Of a stretch of DNA of 64,000 bases, positions 8,757-18,123 are shown one piece after another. The stretch covers positions 2,294,001 to 2,358,000 of the forward strand of contig NZ_CP114413.1 in NCBI RefSeq assembly GCF_027270315.1, written 5' to 3'. The stretch comes from Streptomyces cinnabarinus. Its GTDB lineage: Bacteria; Actinomycetota; Actinomycetes; Streptomycetales; Streptomycetaceae. The notes under the pieces were generated by a model. That model was given only the letters and a program-made list of their open reading frames with translations, made no database searches and had not been told where the DNA came from. The position numbers and the translations under genes are program-made. How positions within the stretch are numbered: the first letter of the stretch is position 1; every line of letters starts with the position of its first letter.

Positions 8757-9767
8757 GTGCCAAACCTGACCCGCGCCGACGCCGTAGCGGCCGTGCGCAA
8801 CCCGCTCGCCTTCATCGCCGCACGCTGGACCCCGGATCCGAAGACGGTTCAGCGGGCGGCCCTCGCCGCACTCGTCATGTCGGTGGTCATCGTGGTCACC
8901 GGCGGGGCGGTGCGACTGACCGGCTCCGGGCTCGGCTGCCCGACCTGGCCCAAGTGCACCGAGGACTCGCTGACCACGACCAGCGAGATGGGCCTGCACG
9001 GCTACATCGAGTTCGGCAACCGCATGCTGACGTACGTGCTGTGCGCCGCCGTCGGCTGGGCGATCATCGCCGCCCGCTCCGAGAAGCCGTACCGGCGCAG
9101 CCTGACCCGGCTGGGCTGGACGCAGTTCTGGGTGGTGATGGGCAACGCGATCCTCGGTGGCATCGTCGTGCTCGTCGGCCTGAACCCGTACACGGTCGCC
9201 GCGCACTTCCTGCTCTCCTCGGTGCTGATCGCGGTCGCCACGGTGATGTGGCAGCGCACCCGGGAGGGCGACGACGCGCCCCGCCCGCTGGTCGGCAAGT
9301 CGGTGCAGCAGCTGGTCTGGGTGCTGACCGGGGTCACCGTGCTGCTGATCGCGGTCGGCACCGTGGTCACCGGCGCCGGTCCGCACGCGGGTGACTCCAG
9401 CGAGGTCGAGCGGATGCCACTGGACTGGGAGAACGTGACCAAGCTGCACGCGGTCCTGGCCTGGATCGTGGTCACCCTCACCTTCGCCCTGTGGTTCGTC
9501 CTCAAGGCGGTCGACGCCCCCCGCGGCCCCCTCTCCCGCACCCGCGACCTCTTCCTGGTCCTCCTCGCGCAGGGCCTCATCGGCTACGTCCAGTACTTCA
9601 CCGACCTCCCCGAGGTCCTGGTGGGAGCCCATATGTTCGGCTCCTGCCTGGTGTGGATCGCGACGGTACGGGTGCTGCTGTCACTCCGCGAGCGGCCGGA
9701 GACCCAGCTCCCCGAGGTCCCCGCTCAGGCCGACGCGATGAGCGCGTCGATGGCGGGCCCCAGGTAG
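8757..9767 (+). CDS. ctaA: Heme A synthase (CtaA/COX15)
   Basis: Polytopic membrane protein of 336 residues that oxidises the C8 methyl of heme O to make heme A for aa3 cytochrome oxidase. Conserved histidines sit in GLHGYIEFGNRM (with the key glutamate), AAHFLLS, KLHAVLAW and VGAHMFGS. A conserved cysteine pair CPTWPKC follows the first membrane segment. The GTG at 8757 (VPNLTRADAV) starts at the conserved N-terminus; an ATG 30 bp upstream is possible. The 3' end overlaps the convergent nucleotidyltransferase gene by 43 bp. It works with CtaB encoded at 12047-13015. Confidence 0.94.
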   Translation: MPNLTRADAVAAVRNPLAFIAARWTPDPKTVQRAALAALVMSVVIVVTGGAVRLTGSGLGCPTWPKCTEDSLTTTSEMGLHGYIEFGNRMLTYVLCAAVGWAIIAARSEKPYRRSLTRLGWTQFWVVMGNAILGGIVVLVGLNPYTVAAHFLLSSVLIAVATVMWQRTREGDDAPRPLVGKSVQQLVWVLTGVTVLLIAVGTVVTGAGPHAGDSSEVERMPLDWENVTKLHAVLAWIVVTLTFALWFVLKAVDAPRGPLSRTRDLFLVLLAQGLIGYVQYFTDLPEVLVGAHMFGSCLVWIATVRVLLSLRERPETQLPEVPAQADAMSASMAGPR

Positions 9768-10459
9768 TTCCGGGTCAGCAGAGCCCGGCGCGCCGTCCAC
9801 TCCTCGGTGGGCGGCGCGGGATCGCCGTAGCGGCGTCGTCGGATGTCGTCGACGACCTCGACCGGGGCGCCGAGGCCGGGCAGCAGGTCCAGGGCCTCAC
9901 GCTTGGAGATCAGCCGCCCTTCGCGCGCGGTGACGGTGGCGCGGGCGAAGGTGACCATGCCCAGATCGACATAGACGTCCTGCGTCCACAGCAGGGCGTT
10001 GTCGAGGGCCGGCCGCCAGTACTCCCGCTGATCGCGTACGACGAAGGCGCTCAGCTCACGATCCGGCACCGTCGGCAGCAGCCCGGCGGGGCCGCGCCCG
10101 TGCAGGACCCGTCCGAAGGCGTGCAGCTCGCGCCGGGTCACGGGGGTGACCGGTCGTCTGAAGAGCTGTTGGTGCGCCCAGGTCAGATGACTGCGCCCGA
10201 CATCGTCCGCCGTGTCCGGCGTGAGATAGGTGCAGTGCAGCTTCGCCGCGAGCGGCTCGGCACGCAGCCGGGCGTGCAGTACGGCGAGCTTCCATACGAC
10301 GCCCGGTGTCACGGGACGGGGCAGCACCGCGATCAGATCCAGGTCGCTGCGGCCCTCCTGGTAGTCGCCGCCGGCGAGCGAGCCATGGGCCCAGACGGCC
10401 TCCGGGGCCAGAGCCGTCAGAGCGCGGACGAAGCGGTCGAGTAACTCCTCGGTCTCCAT
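9725..10459 (-). CDS. Nucleotidyltransferase-fold protein
   Basis: Protein of 244 residues with an N-terminal minimal nucleotidyltransferase motif AHGSLAGG...RSDLDLIAVL (G-S-x10-D-x-D), the metal- and nucleotide-binding core of the Pol beta superfamily. The rest is predicted helical. Aminoglycoside nucleotidyltransferases and MNT/HEPN-type proteins share this motif, and I cannot tell which it is closest to. It lies 18 bp downstream of the amidohydrolase gene on the same strand, so the two are probably cotranscribed. Confidence 0.75.
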   Translation of the reverse strand: METEELLDRFVRALTALAPEAVWAHGSLAGGDYQEGRSDLDLIAVLPRPVTPGVVWKLAVLHARLRAEPLAAKLHCTYLTPDTADDVGRSHLTWAHQQLFRRPVTPVTRRELHAFGRVLHGRGPAGLLPTVPDRELSAFVVRDQREYWRPALDNALLWTQDVYVDLGMVTFARATVTAREGRLISKREALDLLPGLGAPVEVVDDIRRRRYGDPAPPTEEWTARRALLTRNYLGPAIDALIASA

Positions 10460-10477
10460 CCGCCCAGTCTGTACACC

Positions 10478-11584
10478 TCACCCCAGCCCGTACACCCGCC
10501 GGGCGTTGCCCGCCGCGATCAGCCCGGCCACGCGTTGCGCGTCCGCCAGGGACCAGGCGTCCTCCGCCACCCAGGTGCCGAGCACCCGGCCGAGGGCCTC
10601 GCGGAAGAGGCGGGCGCCCACGACGTGGAGTTCGGGGAGTTCCTGGCCGCCGCTGGAGAAGAGGATCTTGCCGAAGGGGGCGAGTTCCAGGATCTCCGCC
10701 AGCACCGTCGCGGCGCGGGCGCCGGTGCGGACCAGAGCGGCGCCGGAGTCGGCGTAGACATGCGGGAAGACGCCCGCGAGATGGGCGGCGTGACGGTGGT
10801 ACGGGTAGCCGTGCAGCAGGATCAGGTCGGTGCCGAGGCCCGCCGTGGCCCGGACGAAGTCCGTGAGCAGGACCGGGTCCGTACGGTCGATGCGCACTCC
10901 CGGTTCGCCGAGGCCCGCGTGCAGTTGCAGCGGCAGCCCCGAGGCGACCGCGCTCCACAGCAGATGCCGCAACAGCACCGGGTCGGTCAGCTCGCCGCCG
11001 ACCCGGCGTCCGGCCAGCCAGCGCCCGGCCGCGCCGCGCACCTCACCGGGGCCCGGTGGTTCCGGCGCCAGCGCCAGTCCGTGCCGGACGCCCGCGACCG
11101 AGGTGAAGGCGACCGCGTGCGCGGCGGCGCCGTGGACGGACTCGGCGAGGTTGGCGAGGAAGGAGTCGACGGTGCCGGAGGTGTCGGCGACCTGTTCCGC
11201 GAGGAGTTCCAGGCGGACGATCTCATGCGCCTGCGCGGCCCCGGTGCAGGCCAGTTCCTCGGGGCCGGTGAGGTCCCCGGGCAGCCCGGTGTCGACCAGG
11301 TACGTCGTGATGCCACTGCCGCGCAGCAGCCGCCGGCCCGCTTCCAGTACGCCGAGTTCACGACGCCGGGCGAGATAGCGGGCGGGTGGGCAGTGCGGTT
11401 CCAGACCGAGCAGCGGCGGGCACCAGCGCCGTACGGCGAAGCCGGTCTGGGTGTCGAAGAGGGTGGTGCCCGGCGCGGGCGGGCCCTCGGTTCGGGCGAG
11501 CCGGGCCTCGAAGGTGCCGAGGCCCAGCTCCGTACGCAGCACTCCGTGGCAGTACTGGTCCACGAGGGACGGCGTTTCGATCAT
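10478..11584 (-). CDS. Amidohydrolase-2 family metal-dependent hydrolase
   Basis: Protein of 368 residues from the ATG at 11582-11584, which is preceded by GGGGAG. Amidohydrolase barrel features are the early histidine in DQYCHGVL, LQLHAGLGEPG (strand 5 region), ILLHGYPYHRHAAHLAG, and the late acidic or serine site GKILFSSGGQE. The arrangement resembles the FluG N-terminal and amidohydrolase_2 families. The substrate is not predictable. The upstream in-frame extension to 11707 looks non-coding. Confidence 0.75.
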   Translation of the reverse strand: MIETPSLVDQYCHGVLRTELGLGTFEARLARTEGPPAPGTTLFDTQTGFAVRRWCPPLLGLEPHCPPARYLARRRELGVLEAGRRLLRGSGITTYLVDTGLPGDLTGPEELACTGAAQAHEIVRLELLAEQVADTSGTVDSFLANLAESVHGAAAHAVAFTSVAGVRHGLALAPEPPGPGEVRGAAGRWLAGRRVGGELTDPVLLRHLLWSAVASGLPLQLHAGLGEPGVRIDRTDPVLLTDFVRATAGLGTDLILLHGYPYHRHAAHLAGVFPHVYADSGAALVRTGARAATVLAEILELAPFGKILFSSGGQELPELHVVGARLFREALGRVLGTWVAEDAWSLADAQRVAGLIAAGNARRVYGLG

Positions 11585-11658
11585 CCCGGACTCCCCGCGT
11601 GCGCTTGGCTTGCACGGCTTAACGGGTGAACCGGGGTTGGGGGTGCGGTCGGGAGGCG

Positions 11659-11991
11659 TCAGCCGTTCTTCGGTCCGCCGACCTGGATTCCGGCCATCCG
11701 GGACCACTCGTACGGCCCGGTCCTCACCTTCGACGCGAACTCGCCGTCGAACTCTTCGTGAACAGTGATGCCCGCCTTGGCCACCGCCTGTTCGGCGACC
11801 TGGAGGGTCGGGGCGACCAGGTTGCCCCAGTTGCCGTCCTCGCCGACGAGGGCGATCCGGGCACCGCGCTGCCCGATGTAGGCCACCTGTGCCTCGGCGC
11901 CGCCGTGTGCCTTGGAGAAGGCGCTGATCTGCTTGGCCAGCTTGGCCGCCCGGCGCTCGGCCTTCGCGTCAACCTCTTGCGTGTCTGCCAT
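11659..11991 (-). CDS. Conserved hypothetical protein, 110 aa
   Basis: Small soluble protein with a charged, Lys/Ala-rich first 30 residues (likely helical) and a mixed alpha/beta remainder ending SRMAGIQVGGPKNG. I do not recognise a functional domain. It has a proper ATG, actinobacterial codon bias and lies between ctaB and the amidohydrolase, a place where I recall a small conserved gene in other Streptomyces. It is likely real; the function is unknown. Confidence 0.7.
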   Translation of the reverse strand: MADTQEVDAKAERRAAKLAKQISAFSKAHGGAEAQVAYIGQRGARIALVGEDGNWGNLVAPTLQVAEQAVAKAGITVHEEFDGEFASKVRTGPYEWSRMAGIQVGGPKNG

Positions 11992-12046
11992 GGCCAGGAT
12001 GCTACCGACGGGTAGATCGATCCGCGACGGCGGGGCGGAGTGACCC

Positions 12047-13015
12047 TTACCTCAGGAAGGGGTCCACTGCCACCGCGACGAACAGCAGCGAGACATAGGT
12101 GATGGACCAGTGGAAGAGCCGCATCTCCTTCAGCTTCGCGCCCGTGACCTCGGTCTTCGCCCGGTTCTGCAGGGCGTGCGCCTCCCACAGCCACCAGCCG
12201 CCCGCCACCAGCGCGACCAGCGTGTAGAACCAGCCGGTGTAGCCGAGCGGGGTCAGCAGCAGCGAGACGGCGACCATGACCCAGCTGTAGAGCACGATCT
12301 GCTTGGCGACGGTCTTGTTGGAGGCGACGACCGGGAGCATCGGCACGCCCACGCGCGCGTAGTCCTCCCTGACCTTCATGGACAGCGGCCAGTAGTGCGG
12401 CGGCGTCCAGAAGAACATCACCAGGAAGAGGATGACCGGCGCCCACGACAGCGAGTTCGTGACCGCGGACCAGCCGATCAGCACCGGCATGCAGCCCGCG
12501 ATACCGCCCCAGACGATGTTCTGCGAGGTACGGCGCTTGAGGATCATCGTGTAGACGACGACGTAGAAGAGGAGCGCGCCGAGGGCCAGCCAGGCCGACA
12601 GCCAGTTGACGGTCAGGCCGAACAGCAGCGTGGAGACGACCGCCAGGGTGATGCCGAAGGCGAGGCACTCGCGCGGGCTGACCATTCCGGTGACCAGCGG
12701 GCGCTGCGAGGTGCGGTCCATCAGCGCGTCGATGTCCCGGTCGATGTACATGTTCAGCGCGTTGGCGCCGCCCGCGGAGAGGTAGCCGCCGAGGCAGGTG
12801 AGCAGCACGAGCTTCAGGTCGGGCACGCCCTGCTGCGCCAGGAACATCACCGGAACGGTGGTGATCAGCAGTAGCTCGATGATCCGCGGCTTGGTCAGCG
12901 CGACGAACGCCATGGCCCGGGCCCCGATCGGCCGCCGGCTCGGGCTCTGGCTCGTCCCGACAATCCCCGCTGGACGGGATTCAACGGCCGTCACGCACAC
13001 CCCTGACAGAGACAT
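12047..13015 (-). CDS. ctaB: Protoheme IX farnesyltransferase (heme O synthase)
   Basis: UbiA-superfamily prenyltransferase of 322 residues that farnesylates heme B to heme O, the substrate of CtaA. The first prenyl-diphosphate motif is [18 protein letters not shown] (N-x3-D-x3-D) and the second region is [13 protein letters not shown]. Eight or nine membrane segments are visible. I chose the ATG at 13013-13015, nine bases after GGGGAGG; a GTG at 12994 is an alternative. The gene diverges from tkt. Confidence 0.94.
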   Translation of the reverse strand: MSLSGVCVTAVESRPAGIVGTSQSPSRRPIGARAMAFVALTKPRIIELLLITTVPVMFLAQQGVPDLKLVLLTCLGGYLSAGGANALNMYIDRDIDALMDRTSQRPLVTGMVSPRECLAFGITLAVVSTLLFGLTVNWLSAWLALGALLFYVVVYTMILKRRTSQNIVWGGIAGCMPVLIGWSAVTNSLSWAPVILFLVMFFWTPPHYWPLSMKVREDYARVGVPMLPVVASNKTVAKQIVLYSWVMVAVSLLLTPLGYTGWFYTLVALVAGGWWLWEAHALQNRAKTEVTGAKLKEMRLFHWSITYVSLLFVAVAVDPFLR

Positions 13016-13355
13016 CCCAGCAAGCCTCCCCGTGTGAAGTCCGGGTAAAGGCTCGCGCGTACCACGCCACTGTAGACGTTGCCCAGACCCGGACATTCGC
13101 GGGGGTGGCCTCGTGTTGGGGAGCTCCGCTGGAAGAGCCGATCGACACTCGATTGAGCACTCGTTCGAGCGCTCTCGTATTCACTTGCCGAACACGGATC
13201 GGGCCAGTCGGGAGGCGGATGCCGACGAGTCCCGGCAGTCTGGAATGACTCGAAAAAACGCACGTACATACGGGGGTAGGCTCGACAACGTCCGGGGCGC
13301 CCCGTGCACCGGCATTCGACAATGCGTGACATGTGGAGAGGAGCCCTGACCCAGG
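13016..13355. promoter_or_regulatory. Divergent ctaB/tkt control region with 20-bp imperfect palindrome
   Basis: This 340-bp stretch has no gene. It must hold the promoters of ctaB (minus) and tkt (plus). The clearest feature is GAGCACTCGTTCGAGCGCTC at 13156-13175, two 9-bp arms around TT with one mismatch, which looks like a dimeric repressor site. The tkt ribosome site is GGAGAGGAG at about 13334. I could not place -10/-35 boxes with confidence. Confidence 0.45.
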
Positions 13356-15443
13356 GTGAGCACCAAGCCGACCACCACAGACCTCGAGTGGACCGAACTG
13401 GACCAGCGGGCCGTGGACACCGCCCGCGTCCTGGCCGCCGACGCCGTACAGAAGGTCGGCAACGGCCATCCCGGTACGGCGATGAGCCTTGCGCCCGCCG
13501 CGTACACCCTCTTCCAGAAGGTGATGCGGCATGACCCGGCGGATGCCGACTGGGTCGCCCGGGACCGCTTCGTGCTGTCCGCGGGCCACTCGTCCCTGAC
13601 CCTGTACACCCAGCTGTACCTGGCCGGCTTCGGCCTGGAGCTGGACGACCTGAAGTCGTTCCGCACCTGGGGCTCGAAGACCCCGGGTCACCCGGAGTAC
13701 GGCCACACCACGGGCGTGGAGACCACGACGGGCCCGCTCGGCCAGGGTGTCGCCAACGCGGTGGGCATGGCGATGGCGGCCCGCTACGAGCGCGGTCTGT
13801 TCGACCCGGAGGCTCCCGTCGGTGAGTCGCCGTTCGACCACTTCGTCTACTGCATCGCCGGTGACGGCTGCCTCCAGGAGGGCATCTCCGCCGAGGCGTC
13901 CTCGCTCGCCGGTCACCAGAAGCTCGGCAACCTGGTCCTGCTGTGGGACGACAACCACATCTCGATCGAGGGCGACACCGAGACGGCCGTCTCCGAGGAC
14001 GTCACCAAGCGGTACGAGGCGTACGGCTGGCATGTGCAGCGCATCGCCCCGAAGCCGGACGGCGACCTGGACCCGCACGCCATCTACAACGCCATCGAGG
14101 CCGCCAAGCAGGTGACGGACCGGCCGTCCTTCATCGCGATGCGCTCGATCATCGCCTGGCCGGCCCCGAACGCCCAGAACACCGAGGCCGCGCACGGCTC
14201 GGCGCTCGGCGACGACGAGGTCGCGGCCACCAAGCGGGTCCTCGGCTTCGACCCGGAGCAGTCCTTCGAGGTCGCCGACGAGGTCATCGACCACACCCGC
14301 CAGGCGCTGGAGCGCGGCCGTCAGGCCAAGGCGGAGTGGGAGAAGTCCTTCCAGGAGTGGCGCAACAACAACGCGGAGCGCGCCGCCGAGTTCGACCGGA
14401 TCAACGCCGGTGAGCTGCCCAAGGACTGGGAGTCGGCGATCCCCGTCTTCGAGCCCGGCAAGGGCGTCGCCACCCGCGCCGCGTCCGGCAAGGTGCTCCA
14501 GGCCCTCGGCCCGGTCATCCCGGAGCTGTGGGGCGGCTCGGCCGACCTGGCCGGCTCCAACAACACGACGATCGACAAGACGTCGTCGTTCCTCCCCGCG
14601 GACAACCCGCTGCCGGAGGCGAACCCGTACGGCCGCACGATCCACTTCGGTATCCGCGAGCACTCCATGGCCGCGGAGATGAACGGCATCACGCTGCACG
14701 GCAACACCCGGGTCTACGGCGGCACGTTCCTGGTGTTCTCCGACTACATGCGCAACGCCGTGCGCCTGTCGGCCCTGATGCACCTGCCGGTGACGTACGT
14801 GTGGACACACGACTCCATCGGTCTCGGTGAGGACGGCCCGACCCACCAGCCGGTCGAGCACCTCGCCACGCTGCGCGCGATCCCGGGCCTGAACGTGGTC
14901 CGCCCGGCCGACGCCAACGAGACCGCGATCGCCTGGCGCGAGATCCTCAAGCGCTGGACGAAGGTCTTCGGCAAGGGCCAGCCGCACGGTCTGGCGCTGA
15001 CCCGCCAGGGCGTGCCGACGTACGAGCCCAACGAGGATGCCGCCAAGGGTGGTTACGTCCTGTTCGAGGCCTCGACGGGGACCCCCGAGGTGATCCTGAT
15101 CGCCACCGGTTCCGAGGTGCACGTCGCGGTCGCCGCGCGCGAGCAGCTGGAGGCCGACGGCGTGCCCACGCGCGTCGTGTCCATGCCGTCCGTGGAGTGG
15201 TTCGAGGAGCAGGACCAGGGGTACCGGGACAGCGTCCTGCCGCCCGCGGTCAAGGCCCGGGTCGCGGTGGAGGCCGGCATCGGGCTCACCTGGCACAAGT
15301 ACGTCGGGGACGCCGGCCGCATCGTTTCCCTGGAGCACTTCGGTGCTTCCGCCGACGGCAAGGTCCTCTTCCAGGAGTACGGCTTCACTGCGGAGAACGT
15401 GGCCGCGAAGGCGCGGGAATCCGTCGCCGCCGCCCAGCGCTGA
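13356..15443 (+). CDS. tkt: Transketolase
   Basis: Thiamine-diphosphate enzyme of 695 residues that shuttles two-carbon units in the pentose phosphate pathway. Motifs: GNGHPGTAMSL near residue 40, GPLGQGVANAVG near 127, the ThDP motif GDG...WDDNHISIEG (about 168-205), and DSIGLGEDGPTHQPVEHL in the pyrimidine-binding domain. The start is GTG. It leads the five-gene operon tkt-tal-zwf-opcA-pgl, and tal follows after 33 bp. Confidence 0.97.
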   Translation: MSTKPTTTDLEWTELDQRAVDTARVLAADAVQKVGNGHPGTAMSLAPAAYTLFQKVMRHDPADADWVARDRFVLSAGHSSLTLYTQLYLAGFGLELDDLKSFRTWGSKTPGHPEYGHTTGVETTTGPLGQGVANAVGMAMAARYERGLFDPEAPVGESPFDHFVYCIAGDGCLQEGISAEASSLAGHQKLGNLVLLWDDNHISIEGDTETAVSEDVTKRYEAYGWHVQRIAPKPDGDLDPHAIYNAIEAAKQVTDRPSFIAMRSIIAWPAPNAQNTEAAHGSALGDDEVAATKRVLGFDPEQSFEVADEVIDHTRQALERGRQAKAEWEKSFQEWRNNNAERAAEFDRINAGELPKDWESAIPVFEPGKGVATRAASGKVLQALGPVIPELWGGSADLAGSNNTTIDKTSSFLPADNPLPEANPYGRTIHFGIREHSMAAEMNGITLHGNTRVYGGTFLVFSDYMRNAVRLSALMHLPVTYVWTHDSIGLGEDGPTHQPVEHLATLRAIPGLNVVRPADANETAIAWREILKRWTKVFGKGQPHGLALTRQGVPTYEPNEDAAKGGYVLFEASTGTPEVILIATGSEVHVAVAAREQLEADGVPTRVVSMPSVEWFEEQDQGYRDSVLPPAVKARVAVEAGIGLTWHKYVGDAGRIVSLEHFGASADGKVLFQEYGFTAENVAAKARESVAAAQR

Positions 15444-15476
15444 CGCTCATATACGACACGTAGGAGATGTAATTCC

Positions 15477-16595
15477 ATGACAGACGCACTCAAGCGCCTC
15501 TCCGAGGAAGGCGTCGCGATCTGGCTGGACGACCTGTCGCGCAAGCGGATCACGTCCGGCAACCTCGCCGAGCTGATCGACCAGCAGCACGTCGTGGGCG
15601 TCACCACCAACCCGACCATCTTCCAGAAGGCGATCTCGTCGGGCGACGGTTACGAGCAGCAGCTCACCGACCTCGCCGCCCGCAAGGTCACCGTCGACGA
15701 GGCGGTCCGCATGATCACCACGGCGGACGTCCGGGACGCCGCCGACATCCTGCACCCGGTCTTCGAGGCGACTGACGGCCAGGACGGCCGGGTGTCGATC
15801 GAGGTCGACCCGCGGCTCGCGCACAACACCAAGGCGACGGTCGCCGAGGCCAAGCAGCTGGCCTGGCTGGTGGACCGCCCCAACACGCTGATCAAGATCC
15901 CGGCCACCAAGGCGGGCCTGCCGGCCATCACCGAGGTGATCGGCAACGGCATCAGCGTCAACGTCACGCTGATCTTCTCGCTGGAGCGCTACCGCGAGGT
16001 CATGGACGCCTACCAGGCGGGCCTGGAGAAGGCCAGGGAGAAGGGTCTCGACCTCTCCCTGATCCACTCCGTCGCGTCCTTCTTCGTGTCCCGCGTGGAC
16101 ACCGAGATCGACAAGCGGATCGACGCGCTCGGCACCGACGAGGCCAAGGCCGCCCGCGGCAAGGCCGGCGTCGCCAACGCGCGCCTCGCCTACCAGGCGT
16201 ACGAGGAGGTGTTCTCCACCGACCGCTGGAGCGCGCTGGAGAAGGCGGGCGCCAACAAGCAGCGTCCGCTGTGGGCGTCCACCGGCGTGAAGGACCCGGC
16301 CTACAAGGCGACCCTGTACGTCGACGAGCTGGTGGCGCCGAACACGGTGAACACCATGCCGGAGGCCACGCTCCAGGCCACCGAGGAGGGTGGCCAGATC
16401 CGCGGCAACGCCGTGACCGGCACCTACGAGCAGGCCCGCGCCGAACTCGACGCGGTCGAGAAGCTCGGGATCTCGTACGACGACGTCGTGCAGCTGCTGG
16501 AGGACGAGGGCGTCGAGAAGTTCGAGGCGTCCTGGAACGACCTGCTCAAGTCGACCGAGGCGGAGCTGGAGCGCCTCGCCCCCTCGGAGGGCTGA
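15477..16595 (+). CDS. tal: Transaldolase
   Basis: Transaldolase of 372 residues, the long actinobacterial type. It transfers a dihydroxyacetone unit between sedoheptulose-7-phosphate and glyceraldehyde-3-phosphate through a Schiff base at about K140 in [10 protein letters not shown]. The N-terminal signature [12 protein letters not shown] and the [10 protein letters not shown] segment are also present. It has a good ribosome site (GGAGATG) and is 4 bp from zwf. Confidence 0.96.
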   Translation: MTDALKRLSEEGVAIWLDDLSRKRITSGNLAELIDQQHVVGVTTNPTIFQKAISSGDGYEQQLTDLAARKVTVDEAVRMITTADVRDAADILHPVFEATDGQDGRVSIEVDPRLAHNTKATVAEAKQLAWLVDRPNTLIKIPATKAGLPAITEVIGNGISVNVTLIFSLERYREVMDAYQAGLEKAREKGLDLSLIHSVASFFVSRVDTEIDKRIDALGTDEAKAARGKAGVANARLAYQAYEEVFSTDRWSALEKAGANKQRPLWASTGVKDPAYKATLYVDELVAPNTVNTMPEATLQATEEGGQIRGNAVTGTYEQARAELDAVEKLGISYDDVVQLLEDEGVEKFEASWNDLLKSTEAELERLAPSEG

Positions 16596-16599
16596 AATC

Positions 16600-18123
16600 T
16601 TGTCAAGCAGCAACCCGCTGCGTGACCCCGCCGACCGACGGCTCCCGCGTATCGCGGGGCCGTCGGGCCTGGTCATCTTCGGCGTCACGGGCGATTTGTC
16701 ACGAAAGAAGCTCATGCCCGCCGTGTACGACCTCGCGAACCGGGGCCTGCTGCCGCCGGGTTTCTCGCTGGTCGGCTTCGCCCGGCGTGAGTGGCAGAAC
16801 GAGGACTTCGCCCAGGAGGTCCACGACGCGGTCAAGGAGCACTCCCGCACCCCGTTCCGCGAGGAGGTCTGGCACCAGCTCATCCAGGGCATGCGGTTCG
16901 TCCAGGGCACCTTCGACGACGACGAGGCCTTCGACCGGCTGCGCGACACCATCGAGGAGCTGGACAAGGCACAGGGCACGGGCGGCAACTTCGCCTTCTA
17001 CCTGTCCGTGCCGCCGCGCTCCTTCCCGGTGGTCATCCAGCAGCTGAAGAAGCACGGGCTCGCCGACCAGTCGAGCGGCTCCTGGCGGCGCGCGGTCATC
17101 GAGAAGCCGTTCGGGCACGACCTGGCCTCGGCCGAGGAGCTCAACAAGGTCGTCCACGAGGTGTTCGCCCCGGACCAGGTCTTCCGGATCGACCACTACC
17201 TGGGCAAGGAGACCGTCCAGAACATCCTGGCGCTGCGCTTCGCCAACACGATGTTCGAGCCGATCTGGAACCGGTCCTTCGTGGACCACGTCCAGATCAC
17301 GATGGCCGAGGACATCGGCATCGGCGGCCGGGCGGGCTACTACGACGGCATCGGCGCCGCCCGTGACGTCATCCAGAACCACCTGCTCCAGCTGATGGCC
17401 CTGACCGCCATGGAGGAGCCCGCCTCCTTCGACGCGGACGCGCTGGCCGCGGAGAAGACCAAGGTGCTCGGTGCCGTACGGCTGCCGAAGGACCTGGGCC
17501 GGGACACCGTGTTCGCGCAGTACGCGGCCGGCTGGCAGGGCGGCGAGAAGGCGGTCGGCTACCTCCAGGAGGAGGGCATCGACCCCGCGTCGAAGACCGA
17601 CACCTACGCCGCGATCAAACTGTCGGTGGACAACCGCCGCTGGGCGGGCGTCCCCTTCTATCTGCGCACCGGAAAGCGCCTCGGGCGCCGGGTCACCGAG
17701 ATCGCGGTGGTCCTCCAGCGGGCGCCGCACTCCCCCTTCGACCACACGGCGACGGAGGAGCTGGGCAAGAACGCGATCGTGATCCGCGTCCAGCCGGACG
17801 AGGGCGTCACGGTCCGCTTCGGCTCCAAGGTGCCCGGCACCTCGATGGAGATCCGGGACGTTTCCATGGACTTCGCCTACGGCGAGTCCTTCACCGAGTC
17901 CAGCCCCGAGGCGTACGAGCGCCTCATCCTGGACGTCCTGCTCGGCGACTCGAACCTCTTCCCGCGTACCGAGGAGGTCGAGCTGTCCTGGAAGATCCTC
18001 GACCCGATCGAGCAGTACTGGGACAAGCACGGCGCACCGGCCCAGTACCCGGCCGGCACCTGGGGTCCCGTCGAGGCGGACGACATGCTGGAGCGAGACG
18101 GACGGAGCTGGCGCCGCCCATGA
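16600..18123 (+). CDS. zwf: Glucose-6-phosphate dehydrogenase
   Basis: Enzyme of 507 residues that oxidises glucose-6-phosphate to 6-phosphogluconolactone with NADP, the entry step of the oxidative pentose phosphate pathway. The nucleotide-binding segment is FGVTGDLSRKKLMPAVY and the active-site signature is RIDHYLGKETVQN. The start is TTG at 16600, nine bases after GGAGG inside the end of tal. The stop overlaps opcA by 4 bp, so the enzyme is coupled to its OpcA partner. Confidence 0.97.
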   Translation: MSSSNPLRDPADRRLPRIAGPSGLVIFGVTGDLSRKKLMPAVYDLANRGLLPPGFSLVGFARREWQNEDFAQEVHDAVKEHSRTPFREEVWHQLIQGMRFVQGTFDDDEAFDRLRDTIEELDKAQGTGGNFAFYLSVPPRSFPVVIQQLKKHGLADQSSGSWRRAVIEKPFGHDLASAEELNKVVHEVFAPDQVFRIDHYLGKETVQNILALRFANTMFEPIWNRSFVDHVQITMAEDIGIGGRAGYYDGIGAARDVIQNHLLQLMALTAMEEPASFDADALAAEKTKVLGAVRLPKDLGRDTVFAQYAAGWQGGEKAVGYLQEEGIDPASKTDTYAAIKLSVDNRRWAGVPFYLRTGKRLGRRVTEIAVVLQRAPHSPFDHTATEELGKNAIVIRVQPDEGVTVRFGSKVPGTSMEIRDVSMDFAYGESFTESSPEAYERLILDVLLGDSNLFPRTEEVELSWKILDPIEQYWDKHGAPAQYPAGTWGPVEADDMLERDGRSWRRP

